Positions 23,273-34,297 of a stretch of 64,000 bases of DNA are shown piece after piece. The stretch covers positions 229,096 through 293,095 of the forward strand of contig DF239917.1 in assembly GCA_000507305.1 (NCBI GenBank), read 5' to 3'. The notes beneath the pieces were generated by a model. That model did not search any database. It worked only from the letters and a program-made list of their open reading frames with translations, and was not told the origin of the DNA. Both the position numbers and the translations under genes were made by a program. This DNA comes from Breviolum minutum Mf 1.05b.01. Lineage: Eukaryota > Sar > Dinophyceae > Suessiales > Symbiodiniaceae. Positions within the stretch are counted from its first letter, which is position 1, and every line of letters begins with the position of its first letter.

Positions 23273-23725
23273 GGCATAGATTGCTCCCATGTTAGACCGT
23301 GGGAGATTGGGTGAATCATGCCAGTGACCTGTATCAGCACCAACTTATCTTGTAAACACTTCCAAACTTCTAAATGTATGGCTTCTGCAGGATTTCTCAG
23401 AGTGTGGGCAAGATGGGGCGGCAAGTGGCCGACGACACCTGCGAATTTCTGTCTAGAGTCTGTTGTTTCTTTATCTTCCTATGTGCTTCCAGAGTTGACG
23501 CAGTTTGATACATAGTCAATTGGATGGTCTTGAAGAATTCCAAATAAGGGATCATTTAACTTGGGTCAAATGCCCCACATGGCCGAACCAACGGACCAAT
23601 CAATTGACTCCAAAATCGGGATACCGTGCTATTAGTTTGGCACCAAACTTTGTTGGATTGTGCTCGGAAATTTCAAGTCATTCTCATGTTTAAAGGTCAA
23701 TTTTTTTGGGGGGGGTCCACTTGCA

Positions 23726-23836
23726 TACTGTTGATGGAAGAAATCCGGCTAACCAGTTGATATGGTAATCATCCCATTAAATTGCAGGTAAAAAAAACAT
23801 CCCAGGTGGTTGTTTGGGATGTCTTCCATCAACAAT
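23726..23836. repeat. Family C element
   Basis: Starts TACTGTTGATGGAAGAAATC and ends CTTCCATCAACAATTA, its near reverse complement; internal CATCCCAGGTGGT. It lies 33 bp past the donor of exon 13. Confidence 0.65.
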
Positions 23837-23868
23837 TATGAATCTCCACCATACTGGGATACCCCGAC

Positions 23869-23932
23869 TTTTGACCGTTGTTGCAGGTGCATTGCTTGTA
23901 GACGCAGGCGTTCATTCCTGCTGCTTCGAAAC
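23869..23932 (-). CDS. Exon 13: CTC half-module
   Basis: Reads GFEAAGMNACVYKQCTCNNG, then QK. The acceptor is GTCGCAG then GT. It ends AA before a canonical GT donor, and AA + G from exon 14 gives Lys, producing CNNGQKAEGTQC with the standard ten-residue spacing. Confidence 0.85.
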
Positions 23933-24192
23933 CTGCGACTCCCAGGTATCAAGACAAGTTGGTTGCAAACTCACCAATCTGTTTTTTTGTTAAAAATGTT
24001 CACCTGAGAAAGAACCTCAAATCTTCAAGCATCTATACGAGATTCAAAAAAAGAGAATCTCATAGACATTACTCGAATCATTTGAAATGACAAATCCCCT
24101 ATCAAAATGAGGTGTTTGATATTCTGACCATTCCATTTCAGTCAGGAGGTATTCCCTTTGATCGAGCTGAAAATTTGGAAGATAGATTCAGA

Positions 24193-24309
24193 TGCTTCAG
24201 GAATCCGGCTAACCAATGGAGGTTTGCAATTTATCCCATGATTTACCGCGTTATATGGTACACATGTATGTAAAAAAAACATATGTTTGCAGGATTTCTG
24301 AAACCATCA
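24193..24309. repeat. Family C element, diverged
   Basis: Contains GGAATCCGGCTAACCA and ends GGATTTCTGAAACCATC. It lies in the intron between exons 12 and 13. Confidence 0.5.
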
Positions 24310-24855
24310 ATATGTTTTTGACATATAGTAGGAAAGTGTCATCAGGGTGAGGAAACGAATCAATGGTCCCCACCTTTTTGGTCATAAAAAATCCCAGTTA
24401 GCAAGATGCCCCATGGATTTCTTTGATGTGAGCCTTTTGAACATCTCTTGATAAAATGTCCCTTGCGGAAAGTACATTCCTTCCTTTCTTGGTCAAGTGG
24501 GTTCAGGAGTTGAGACGGTACCACCCAGTGGAATGTAATTTGGGGACGCATCGACGCATGGTTGGAAAGCTGTCAGGCCAACCAAAGTAAATCCAACAAA
24601 TCACCCCAAAAGAGAAGGATAGAACTACACACAGTTCCAAAAATGAATGTTTGACTAAACCCCCGCATTGCATTTTTTCAGGGTACCAGAAGCGTAGTTT
24701 TCAGCATCATTCCAAGTTTTGGGGTGCTCAGTGACATCAAGGGTTGTGCCACAGCATGCATAGTAAGGAAAGATTCACCTCTAGGGATAGCTTCTTTTGG
24801 CCAACCCTTCCACCCTTCAGGTACCTTTCAGCTACCCTCCCATCCGTCATCCGAC

Positions 24856-24940
24856 CTCGCCCAGCATCACACTCGCAAATGCGTGGGTCAGCAGCAAATT
24901 TGAAGCCACCGGCCACGTTGCACGAGGCACATTTTTGGGC
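24856..24940 (-). CDS. Exon 12: CASC module with CEC
   Basis: Reads AQKCASCNVAGGFKF, then ADPRICECDAGRG. The acceptor is ATCCAG then G and the donor is GT in phase 1. It contains CxxC, the GF turn and the next CxC. The following middle-Cys/His segment is not visible before exon 13, so this module is either shortened or an exon of about 59 nt has been missed in the 923-bp intron. Confidence 0.75.
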
Positions 24941-25527
24941 CTGGATTCTTGCATAGAAAAATCTTAATGCACAGCATTAAATCCCCAGGTGTTCTAGAAT
25001 GTAAAGAAGGTCTTCAGAAGTGATTCTCCCCTGACGGGAATGGGAATCTAAATTGGAGTTTAGTTGGTAGCCACTACAGGCATGGAGTCCACCAATCAAC
25101 CATTGACACCAAATCACCAACAAAATGACACCATGTTTAATATCAACCTCCAATTCCACCGAATGTCAAGTGACTAAAGCCCAAGTCCACCCACCCTTAG
25201 GAAAATCCATTATTAGTGAGGTCGTGATATGATTCACCCAAAAAAAAATGGATCTCAACCAAACCACCATTTTTTGGGGAGGAAAAAACACAAAACATGC
25301 ACATCTAACAGCAACAAAAAAGACGTTCAAGAGGCTAAGATCAAAAAAAAAACACACATGTGCAAATCTGGTATTTTTCTACCAAAAATTTGCACCAACC
25401 CTTCAAGTTGGGAACCATTTTTTGGTGGAAAAAAATCCAAGGATCCCACCCTTAGCATTTACTACCCCACCAGGACCCAAGGTCAGCAGTAGGTCGGTAG
25501 GTCTGATAGCCTTCAACCTGCCCTCGC

Positions 25528-25599
25528 CTGATATACCGGGCAGTCAGGTCCCACCGCAGCTGTCCCAGTGCCAGGAGTGCAAAGGCATTGCTTCAAGAT
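25528..25599 (-). CDS. Exon 11: CLC module, first half
   Basis: Twenty-four codons reading ILKQCLCTPGTGTAAVGPDC, then PVYQ. The acceptor is CCTGAG and the donor is GC after CAG (phase 0). It pairs with exon 12 as CPVYQAQKCASC. Exons 10-11 and 6-7 form two copies of the same double unit, so a segment of the gene was duplicated. Confidence 0.85.
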
Positions 25600-25990
25600 C
25601 TCAGGCCCGACGATCCCAAGGGGCAAAAAAATGGGGGAAACACAGGAGGTAACACACAGTCTCTCCAAGTTGAAGATGGAAGCCTAAAAAATGATGGGTG
25701 TTTTTTTTCAAAAAAGGATTTCTCCCTATTTTTTGGGGGGCGTGCCATGAAGTTCAGGTGAACCATGGAGTTACAACTTTGGGAGGGTATCCCTGTCAAA
25801 ACACCCATTCGGGTTAGTGAGCAAAACGTTCAATAGCTTTCTGACATCCTTTTTGGGGGAAGCAGCCTATGGCTTGGATGTATCTCATGGCTTTGTGGGG
25901 AATTATCCCTAAACTGTGATGGCCAAGAGCGGAGTTCTCTTCTGAAAAATATGTTTATCCTAAAAAACATGTGTGGATATGAAAATAATG

Positions 25991-26055
25991 TATATATGTA
26001 TATATATATATATATGGTGTTTGTATATATATATAAGATATATATATATATATAT
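25991..26055. repeat. (TA)n tract
   Basis: Interrupted TA dinucleotide run, one of many in the window; others lie near 240, 7475, 7910, 18225, 22945, 29155, 31470, 37265 and 60065. Confidence 0.9.
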
Positions 26056-26085
26056 TCACATCACCTTTTACGCCCCCAACAAACC

Positions 26086-26180
26086 GTTGCTTGGTTTGAA
26101 AAAAACAACAAAACACGAAGGGGTCTTGGTTTNGTTGCTTGGTTTGAAAAAAACAACAAAACACGAAGGGGTCTTGGTTT
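26086..26180. repeat. Tandem duplication of 47 bp around a single N
   Basis: The same 47 bp, starting GTTGCTTGGTTTG and ending GGGGTCTTGGTTT, occurs directly before and after the N at 26133. Same signature as at 23051. Confidence 0.9.
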
Positions 26181-26271
26181 TTCGGGTTGTTTTTAACGAC
26201 AAATTTTCGGTGGGATGCGATGGGACAAACCACAAAAATCTCAAGCTCGGAGTTGATATTGAAATCATACA

Positions 26272-26459
26272 CCCAAAAACTAACATGTCCCACCGAAAGG
26301 AAAAGAAAAGCTGGTTGGTGGTTTCAACCCCTTTGAAAAATATCAGTCAAACTGGGAATCTTCCTCAAGTAGGGGTGAAAATAAAAAGAATTTGAAACCG
26401 CCACTTAGAAAATAATCTTCAAAAGTGCCTTGGTGGGGGATATGGTACATATAGTTCCC
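26272..26459. repeat. Family A2 element interrupted by a family B element
   Basis: Left part AACTAACATGTCCCACCGAAA and right part ATCTTCAAAAGTGCCTTGG match the uninterrupted copy at 20545-20634. Between them sits a complete family B element (26311-26408). The A-rich junction suggests a short A duplication at the insertion site. Confidence 0.75.
26311..26408. repeat. Family B element nested in family A2
   Basis: Starts CTGGTTGGTGGTTTCAACCC and ends TTTGAAACCGCCACTTAG; the AAGTAGGGGTGAAAAT core is shared with 34.3 kb. Confidence 0.8.
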
Positions 26460-26768
26460 TAAAAGGAAAAAAATGAAAACTAACAGTTTCCCTCCGAAGG
26501 AATGGTTGGGAAAGGATCCTTTCCTTTTGGCAAAAACACTCGTCCTCAATTTAAGAAAAGATTCGAGGAATAAACAAAAAGAACTCTGCCCCCAACAGCA
26601 TACTTTTGAAGCAACTATCCGACATGCAATCCTTCAAGCTCCCGGGGTTCCCCCTACTGCCTTAGAAATTTCAAAAAATTTGCTAACTTGCCCCCAAACC
26701 TGGTTGATGGCTGGGCTTGTCCGGAGACAAGCCCAGCCAAAACGAAGCATTTGGCCCCCTCAAGGGAC

Positions 26769-26829
26769 ACAATTGTTACTTCCATCCATGGTATATCCAG
26801 CTTTCTCATCACAGGTGAGACATTTGTTC
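26769..26829 (-). CDS. Exon 10: CLTC-GY module, second half
   Basis: Reads NKCLTCDEKAGYTMDGSNNC, a near copy of the CASCDEAAGYIMDQDGKTC block of exon 6. The acceptor is GCTAAG then G and the donor is GT in phase 0. Joined to exon 11 it gives NNCILKQCLC, matching KTCILKKCLC at exons 6-7. It is hidden beneath a long plus-strand open frame that I treat as spurious. Confidence 0.8.
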
Positions 26830-27224
26830 CTTAGCTTTTTTAGGTACGGACTTAGCTACGAAGCACCCGGATGTGTCAGGATCATGGTTCTGATGGTTCT
26901 CCCCTTGTGTTTAGTTGTTTGTATGTACTGTATGTATTTATGTTTATGCATCAATTCAATACATTTATATATATATATATACGTAGAGCTAGAGATAGAG
27001 ATCAAGATAGAGATAGAGATAGAGATAGATATAGATATAGATACCTGGGTAAATTCAAAATCATTTTTGACCATGTTTCACCAACCTTCGAATTCTTCCC
27101 GTTGTCGGAAGAATAAGCCTCTTAAACAGCTGCATGAAAGGGGAACTCAAGATTCGGCAGTTATATCACAAGGATGAGCTTATAAGGGACCAATTTCAAG
27201 AATGACTATGCTTATGCAAAATGC

Positions 27225-27268
27225 ACAGTCTTGTAGAACTAGCATAGCTGACGTTTTGCAAATGCACC
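27225..27268 (-). CDS. Candidate exon 9a: CIC half-module
   Basis: An AG-preceded stretch reads CICKTSAMLVLQDC. The ten residues between the second and third cysteines are exactly the spacing of CTCDYGTAVTGAAC in exon 15, and a GC donor could follow. It lacks the usual NG and the phase does not resolve cleanly with exon 10, so it is listed as tentative. Confidence 0.35.
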
Positions 27269-27810
27269 CTGAATCAATGAATCAATGTAGAGATGCGTAT
27301 TTTTCTACTGCAAATCCACTGGGAGTTTCCGCTGGCTGCAAGCATTTCATCCGGCGTGAAGGTGTTTTGAGTTCCACATGTTTTTCGTTTCATGAGGTTG
27401 TGGGAATCTTTAAGTCGTTTACAAAGTAAAGTTGAAATATCAAGAGAAACTATCTATTTGTTTAGGGTTTGATGATTTATAGTAGTTTCAAATGTTTGTG
27501 ATCTTTTTCACATCTCAAACCTTGCCAAAATCGAGAAAAAAAATGATCCAAAGATTTGGGAGCATTTCCGATTTGTTGACGTTTATGATCAGGAAATTAT
27601 GTGTATATATATATATATATACATATAGCACCTACAAAAGAGGTGGAAGATTAATTAGTTTCCTTGATGGCATCTTTTAAGGTAAGCGGCCTAAAACATT
27701 TTGGGGGATGTACCAAACCTTCAACAGGCACATGTGTTTAAGTTCGTATAAATGAAGAAACAGTGTTGGGGGCACACTCCCAGATGTACCCTCCTGCGAA
27801 CAAACAATTC

Positions 27811-27866
27811 CCATCCCAAGGCACCTTTGAAGATGATTTTCCTCTTCCCAAGGTGGGATATGGGTG
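27811..27866. repeat. Family A2 fragment
   Basis: Shares GAAGATGATTTTCC and CCCAAGGTGGGATATG with the copy at 11.93-12.02 kb. Only one end is clear. Confidence 0.5.
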
Positions 27867-28763
27867 GGAAATTCAACGAGCAAAGATCAGGGCCCTTGGA
27901 AAATGTATCTCCGGCTTCATTTTGCGGTAGCTATGTTAAATTTCGGTAGGGTAATCCCCTGAGTTGGTTCCTCCAACAACCCCACAACTCCAAGGTTCGT
28001 TCCGTCGTTGTCGCAATGAATGCCTTGAGGCAACAAAAAAAACATAAACGACAAGTGACAGGTGACAAGAAGTTGATATTTTTAGTCAGGAAATGCTGTC
28101 AACTAAAAGAAAGAAGTTTGGGATTCTATCGGGGTACCCTAAGTAACAATCATTTTTCATAAGGGGACCCTAGGAATTCAAACCACCGGGCCCCCAGCCA
28201 CCAATTTACCATTATCTGAGGGACCTTCAATGTATCCGAAAATCATCGCAGGTTTGGTTGGAGAAAATGATGGATTCCAAATACCGAGTTCAGGTTGACA
28301 GGTTGACTCCCATCCATCGCTTGAAATGCCAGGAAATGATGGATTCCGAACCATCCCTTGGTAAAAGCCGGGACGTTGTGGATCAAAGGGAGGTACCGTA
28401 TCCAACTGTAAACAGCTTTATAGACTACGTTGTTTTGGAATAGTTTGAGGAAAAACTCCTTTTCGTGTTTCAAGAGCAAAATCCTTCCCATAAATCTAGG
28501 CTAAATGTCGCTCCAAATTGTTCCCTGCCTTTTATAGATTCCAACCGCTAACAAATCCACTCGCTTCATCCCCACCCTTTCACTGGCAATCTTTCTCCCA
28601 TCATGATTCCTAATGAAGTAGAAATCTGTTGTAAAGTTAAACTGCTTCATCTTCCATTTTTTTGAAGGAAAGGTATGAGGGAAAAAAAACAAACACCCAA
28701 ATTCCCAAACAACTGCAGATAGTTTAGGGATTAGGGGGGGCTGTTCATGTAGGTAAACTACAC

Positions 28764-28872
28764 GTTTGCTCTTAGTGAGTTGTTTGGGCATTTGTCACAT
28801 TTCCCACCAAAAAAACGTTCGCCTTTTGCGGCTTGTCCCACCACTTTGCCATCTAACAGGCAGGTGCATTGC
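28764..28872 (-). CDS. Exon 9: CTC module, divergent
   Basis: Reads QCTCLLDGKVVGQ, then GGKCDKCPNNSLRAN. The acceptor is CTTGAG then G. CxC and CxxC are present, but the middle cysteine is replaced (GQAA instead of GxxC). The 3' end is uncertain: the GT donor used here leaves phase 0, whereas exon 10 needs phase 2, so another exon (perhaps the candidate at 27225-27268) lies between, or a different donor is used. Confidence 0.7.
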
Positions 28873-30063
28873 CTCAAGTAGAATATCCAGGGATGACTTT
28901 TTTGGGCAACAGAAAATTCCCCCCTGTTTTCAATATACCTTTTCAAAAAAGAACCCTTTTGTAGCCATCTTGGTGTACCAAATAGTATACCCCAAAAATA
29001 TATATATATATATACATAGGTTGGGCCAACAAAAAAAACATTTGATGCTCAACTTCGATTATGTTTCGTTTCCTTTTTCGAAGTGTGCCTGTGAGGTCTG
29101 CTTCGTGATGGAAACTATGATTTGAAGCCGGGAGACGGAATCATCTCAAAAATATATATATATATGTATATACATAATTATAAAATTATGTGTATATATA
29201 TGTATACATTTAGGCAAATTACTAGAATTCCTAAACTTGAATGTTTCGGGCATGTTTGAGGGGAGTCAAATAAAACCTACCATCATTTGGAGTGACCAAC
29301 CCGCCTAGTTGGTAGCTATCTTTTACAGCGACGTGTCAGACTCTGGGGGTCCAACAGTGACACACCACCAACTTAAAAACCATGTTTGTCTGACTTCAAA
29401 TTTTGACTTGGGGTATTATATATATATATAGACACATCTCATATACGTATATATACATATTGCATACATGTGTCTACCTATATACATGTATACATTATAT
29501 TCATGTCCAATCAAAAGTGCAACCTTGTTTTATGTGTGGTTGGCATGTTTTCAGTCTTCCAAAATTTCCATCCAGGCAATGGAGGCCTAAAATGTGGGAT
29601 TCCCCCCTATTCATGCTGCGATCTAACAGTCCATTTGATTGGCAAGTTTGATTGGCTACAAAAGCAGCTGAAAATTCTGCAATGAAGCATTCCAGACAGC
29701 TGACAGCATCATCCCATTAGACAAGTACTGCAGTTCATCTGTTGGATATTGTGTTGCCCCATAAAATCGGAGATTTGACAGAGGAAATTTTCAGCATATT
29801 TTTTGTTGACCAGAGACACAAGTGCCTCGTGATCTCAATTTAAATATTAATGAAGATTCAAAGTAGGATTCAAGGACTCCTGTAACTCACTCAGCCAAAG
29901 GGCCATGAAATAAAAGTTTAAACTTTATTTTTCTTACCAAACACTTAATCCCCAAAAGTTTAAGGGTTAGCCATTGGCTGAGTCTGTAGTGTAAAGCAAC
30001 AACATGAACCCACAACGACCCCCATATGAAGAAAGGATCCCTTCTGTGTAGCCATGAAACTTC

Positions 30064-30123
30064 AATTTGCAGCTGACGCCATCTTTGCGAAAGGTGTAGC
30101 CAGCTAAGCAGCTTTTGCATTTC
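30064..30123 (-). CDS. Exon 8: CKSC-GY module, second half
   Basis: Reads KCKSCLAGYTFRKDGVSCK, with acceptor ATTCAG then G. It supplies the CxxC and GY half of the module begun by exon 7. The donor is GA (TT then GAAG); TT + G gives Leu, joining as SCKLQCTC with exon 9. Confidence 0.85.
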
Positions 30124-31069
30124 CTGAATGCCATTGCAAAAGGCACAACTCCAAAAAGGGTAAATGTACGTTCAAAGGGCTATAGCCACAGTGATACACA
30201 AAAAAACATGGGAATTGCGTTATCCTTTTTTTGGAGGCGGTGTAATTGCGTTTTTGCAAAGTCCAGTTATACCTCTTGGACATCCACTTGGGTGATGTAC
30301 CCCAAAAATCATCCATTTCAAATCATCTCGACCATCTCAATCATGCAACTTCGTCTGTTGCCAGTGACCGAAAAACTGAGCTTGGAGATTCTAGCAGTGA
30401 CCAATTGAGCCACGGAAAAAAAAATGGACCTACTTTCCATGAAATCCTGATTGGTTAATAGGGATCCTTTTAGTGGTTTAATATAAACCCCTATATAAGT
30501 GGGTAGTATAAATCCTAAACCACCAGGGATTTGTTTTTTCGTTGCTCAATTGAGACCAGAAACTCGCCGTGTCGAAGATGAAGAACTACAAATCAGAAAA
30601 TGTGCTCCCAACAAAGGAACACAAAAAAAAAAACATCTAAGGTTTACCCAATGATAAATAATGATAAATAACACCCATATGCTGTGGAAAAAATTGGGGT
30701 CCATGTTCATGCGTTCACAATGAGAAGGTTTATCATTATTTTTCGTGATAATAGTTCTTCATGAAGGCTTTTGATTCCGATGATTTTGCCAGTGTTCCAG
30801 AGGTGCTTCCTGTCGGTCTCATTTTTGTGTAAAAAAAGGTTCGCTCTTCGGCTCATACCCAAAAACACCACGATTCATGGTAGGAAAAACAATGCACAAG
30901 TCCTGTCAAAACATGCTGTATATGTAACATAGTTACATAGTTGTTTCATGTTGTTTGTTGCTATGAACTCAAACTTTTAGAGCCCCGCAACTTCCACAAC
31001 CGAATGATTCAGTCCAAGTCTTACGCCTTACGCCCACCTCTTTTGGGTCAACAGAAGATGCCAAGTTTC

Positions 31070-31130
31070 TGCGAGTTGTGTACTGGACACTCAAGTCCTA
31101 CAGCAGCAGTGCCCCCTTCTTCACAAAGGC
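31070..31130 (-). CDS. Exon 7: CLC module, first half
   Basis: Reads LCEEGGTAAVGLECPVHNSQ, with acceptor GCAAG then GC. GGTAAVGLECPVH aligns with GTAAVGPDCPVY of exon 11, so these two modules are close duplicates. The donor is GA: CA + G from exon 8 makes Gln, giving HNSQKCKSC. The 61-nt exon has neither flanking nucleotide pattern of a GT intron at its end. Confidence 0.85.
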
Positions 31131-31790
31131 CTTGCTGCGGCATGCTGCTTTGCTTTAAGCTGGAAGCCAAGAATGACACTTTCCCAAAAGGATTTCCTCT
31201 TCCGCGGGCCTTCGTTTTAAGATGCAATAGTAAAGTTGATGTAATTCATGTATTTCTGAATGTTGTCTGTGGCTGAATTTCGGGTTCTGGTGTGCTTTTC
31301 ACACACCTTTGTGGATCTCCAAAGCCGATGAAATGCTGGAAGTGATTACTTTTGCATCGCTCCTCCTTACCCAAACTCTGATATGAAAAAAAAAACAATC
31401 TATCCGGGGTGAATTGCAATATTCAAAACCTTAGATGTTCCATTGCCTTGTAACTTTTCAGAGCATTATATATATATATATATACAGTATACATACATGC
31501 ATATATTATTGACCTGGAGTTGTTTATAAAAAATAAAGAACATCCACAAAAACGTCCCCCTTCTTGGGCAAAATACCTTCGGTTTTTGAATCAAAAAAGA
31601 CTTCCAGAATCTCTGCGAGAAGTCCCTGGTACCGGGTCATGGTCATCCCACCATAGGGATCTTCTGAATCAGGGGTTGTGTAGCCAGCACATAGAGTATC
31701 ACACACAATCAAGCAGGGTTTGAACGATCCGAACTGTTTTTTCCAGTTGATGTTTGTTCATTAACTGTATGTATATGTCAACCAAGATGC

Positions 31791-31872
31791 ATTTTTTCAA
31801 GATGCAAGTTTTGCCATCTTGATCCATGATGTATCCAGCAGCTTCATCACAGCTCGCGCAATGGGCCGAACC
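31791..31872 (-). CDS. Exon 6: CxxC-GY module, second half
   Basis: Reads GSAHCASCDEAAGY, then DQDGKTCILKK, and ends one base into a Cys codon. The acceptor is GCTCAG then G. The donor is GC, so T + GC from exon 7 gives Cys and the joined sequence ILKKCLCEEGG, closely paralleling ILKQCLCTPG at exon 11. The GY after CxxC is the conserved turn of the module. Confidence 0.85.
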
Positions 31873-33079
31873 CTGAGCTTCACAGTGATCCAAACATGCG
31901 GCACGACAGCCCCCTCAATGCCACACCCCCGAAATAAGGTCCTATTTCCTGGGGGTTGTGTTGGGGTACGCTTAAATTCCCATGAATTAAGGCTACTTTG
32001 TGTATCAAGAAAACTTCCTGAGACGTTGATTAGGATCGGTAAAGCTCAACATGTGAACTCAAGATGCGAATAGAACACAACAGTCCCTCTGACTTATTAG
32101 TTGATGGAAAAGGGATGCTACCCCTCTCCAGGGTTCAGCATGTCATCATGCCCAAGAATTTTTGTCATGCGAGAGACTTTACCTGAAGTCACCTAGAACA
32201 TGTTCGAAACAAACACCTACCTTTTCAGGCGATAATCTCAAGGTCCAAACCTCTATCTACACCTATCTAGGTGATCACCAACTAAATAAAGGATGATTTT
32301 AGGTCAATGGTGAGGTCGTTATAATTTGCCAAGCCCAAAATGATAAAGCAGTTGTTTCATACAACAGCATGCCGTAACCTTGTTCTTTTTCTTGTCCCTT
32401 CTTCATCCACACAAACCAAGATGCTACACTTTTTAAGTGCCTTTGTTTACAAAGATGTAGTGAACGGAACTTTGCACAAAATCTAGCTAATTAATTGGTA
32501 TAGCAACTCGCAGATACACCAATAATCTACATGAATTTACACGTCTCAACTGCTTCTTTTCGGAGGAATTATCATCATGGAGGAAATCGGATTGAGTCGT
32601 TTCAAGCTTGGCACCCTGGTATTTTCCCCAAAAAAAAGGCATCTTCAGCTTCCAATGGAAGCTTTTTGCAATACAAATGAAATATAGTTTCCAGACATCC
32701 GAAAACTCGCCACAAAAATCTTGCCACAAAAAGAAAAGAGAATTTAATGTTTAGTTGATCCACCTTTTTACATCCTTCAAATAGATCTATTTGGCACCAC
32801 ACATCTTACTCCTGCTCGCCATTTGGGAAGATTTGGAATGTGAGCTCACAATCTATCACTCCCACAGATCAGGGCATAGCGATCATAATTGAAATCTTCA
32901 CAATTGTTTACGTAACATATATATATGTCTCAGTTGTGACCTAATCAGCTGAGTCTTTTCAAATCTCTAAAAAAATCCTGCAAAAATACCCCCCTCTCAG
33001 CTTCTTGATAGTACATTCGAAATTCCCAAAGCCTTGGGACCACCACTTTCCAACCGCATCAATCTTGACGCTTAGATGC

Positions 33080-33149
33080 GTGGCTTGGACAAGCTGCACC
33101 TTGAGAACCAATTCCAAAGTCACAGCTGCAGAGTTTCTTCTTGCAATGC
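33080..33149 (-). CDS. Exon 5: CSC module, first half
   Basis: Reads HCKKKLCSCDFG, then GSQGAACPSH. The acceptor ACCCAG is followed by G, which completes the codon left open by exon 4. The donor is GC after CAC (phase 0), and joining to exon 6 yields CPSHGSAHCASC, matching CPKHGATMCVAC and CPRHGMALCTAC elsewhere in the gene. An alternative donor six bases downstream would break that match. Confidence 0.85.
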
Positions 33150-33321
33150 CTGGGTTGTTGGCTTGGGCTTGTTGGGCTCATAGGAATCTAAAGGGTACCC
33201 TCCCAATGCAAACAACAACCCCCTAAGACAATGAAGGCAAGAATGGCAAGAAGGCCTTATTAAGTGCTTATCAACAAAAAATGAACCCCCAAGAATCCCT
33301 TAAGGCTTAAGGCCTTCTTTC

Positions 33322-33466
33322 TGGCAAAGGGTGGCATTGGGGGGGGGGGGTACTGACAGTAAGGTTTCGGTGGCCTGCCCGGGGGGATTAGCAAAAGTCA
33401 CCAAGTTTGCGGCAGGTGCGGTAGTAGTGTTGGCTGGTTGTGTGGTGCTTTTTTCTTTGACAAGAA
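33322..33466 (-). CDS. Exon 4: Thr/Pro-rich linker
   Basis: One of the longest exons (145 nt). It encodes a cysteine-poor stretch including KEKSTTQPANTTTAPAA and, near the end, SVPPPPNATLC. Such Thr/Pro/Asn segments are typical extended, probably O-glycosylated spacers; that is inference. Four prolines are written by twelve consecutive C (G12 on the plus strand), a slippage-prone tract. The donor is GA: codon CA is completed by the G opening exon 5 to give Gln, producing CQHC. Confidence 0.75.
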
Positions 33467-34297
33467 CTGACAGCACTCTGAAAAAAAGGTGAGATTTCAT
33501 AGTTCCGGAACAAGGATACATGGTCGCCGACGCAGTTCATTGATTGCTTCTGCTGTGCAGGTGATCACTGCTTCAGGATGTGTCATTGGAAGGTTTCAGG
33601 ATTTTTTTTGTGAAAGAGTAGGTTTTGTTTGGTTGCAAAGCTTAGCGAGCAAAATCATGAACAATTGAAATTCGAATTCCAAGGCCTCACCTTTAAGAAA
33701 CAAAACCTCTTCAATTCGACTCTGTTTTGTTGTGTTTCAGACTCGTCTTTCGCTCGAAAAACTCAGAAAAATACCACCAACTTCAAGACTTTGTCCACCG
33801 AAACGGCATTGATCCAAGATGCTTGTCATCGGCCAAATAAAAAGCCTTCAGGCCTTTGTCAAGTTGGGCGGTCGGTTTGATTCAAAAATCACCAAAAAAA
33901 AACGCGAGGATTGGCAGGTGACAAGAAAAACAACAAAAATTGGGAAATGACCCGTAAGTCACATGCAAAACAACAATTAGCGGTTAGTTTGGAAGCCAAA
34001 AATGGTGGCACAAATGGTTTCCTGGTCAAAAGTGGTGTGGAAAGCTATTTCTTTTCAGTACCTCATTTTTTGGCCATATCTTGTGGAACCAAAAGAGACA
34101 CTTCCAATTCTTGTCATCTTCCGCCACTTTGTAAAGCCATGGAAGCTATCACATCGGACACGTTTGCCCGAAATCACCAAGGATTTGATGTCTAATCGAC
34201 TTCATGAAACACGCTTCCTTCCCGATTCGTGAATAAGAGGTCTAAGGGTTGGAAAGTGACAATTGTCAAAAAGACACCCAAAAAACATCAATTGAAA

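Noticed and set aside
22515..23290. Long frames on both strands crossing 23051
   Set aside because: They run through the N and the artificial duplication; the repeated TA tract inflates them.
26473..27177. Plus-strand open frame of 234 codons
   Set aside because: It includes microsatellite-derived (I/E/D)n runs and overlaps the convincing minus-strand exon 10; composition is not protein-like.
28965..28985. GTAGCCATCTTGG resembling a relict spliced-leader sequence
   Set aside because: It matches only part of the dinoflagellate leader and lacks the GGCTCAAG end; similar weak strings occur elsewhere (for example 11796).
31131..31165. GFQLKAKQHAAAR upstream of exon 7, suggesting a +1 frameshift in a module
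   Set aside because: The GC-AG junction between exons 6 and 7 restores CILKKCLC without any frameshift, so the resemblance lies in the intron.
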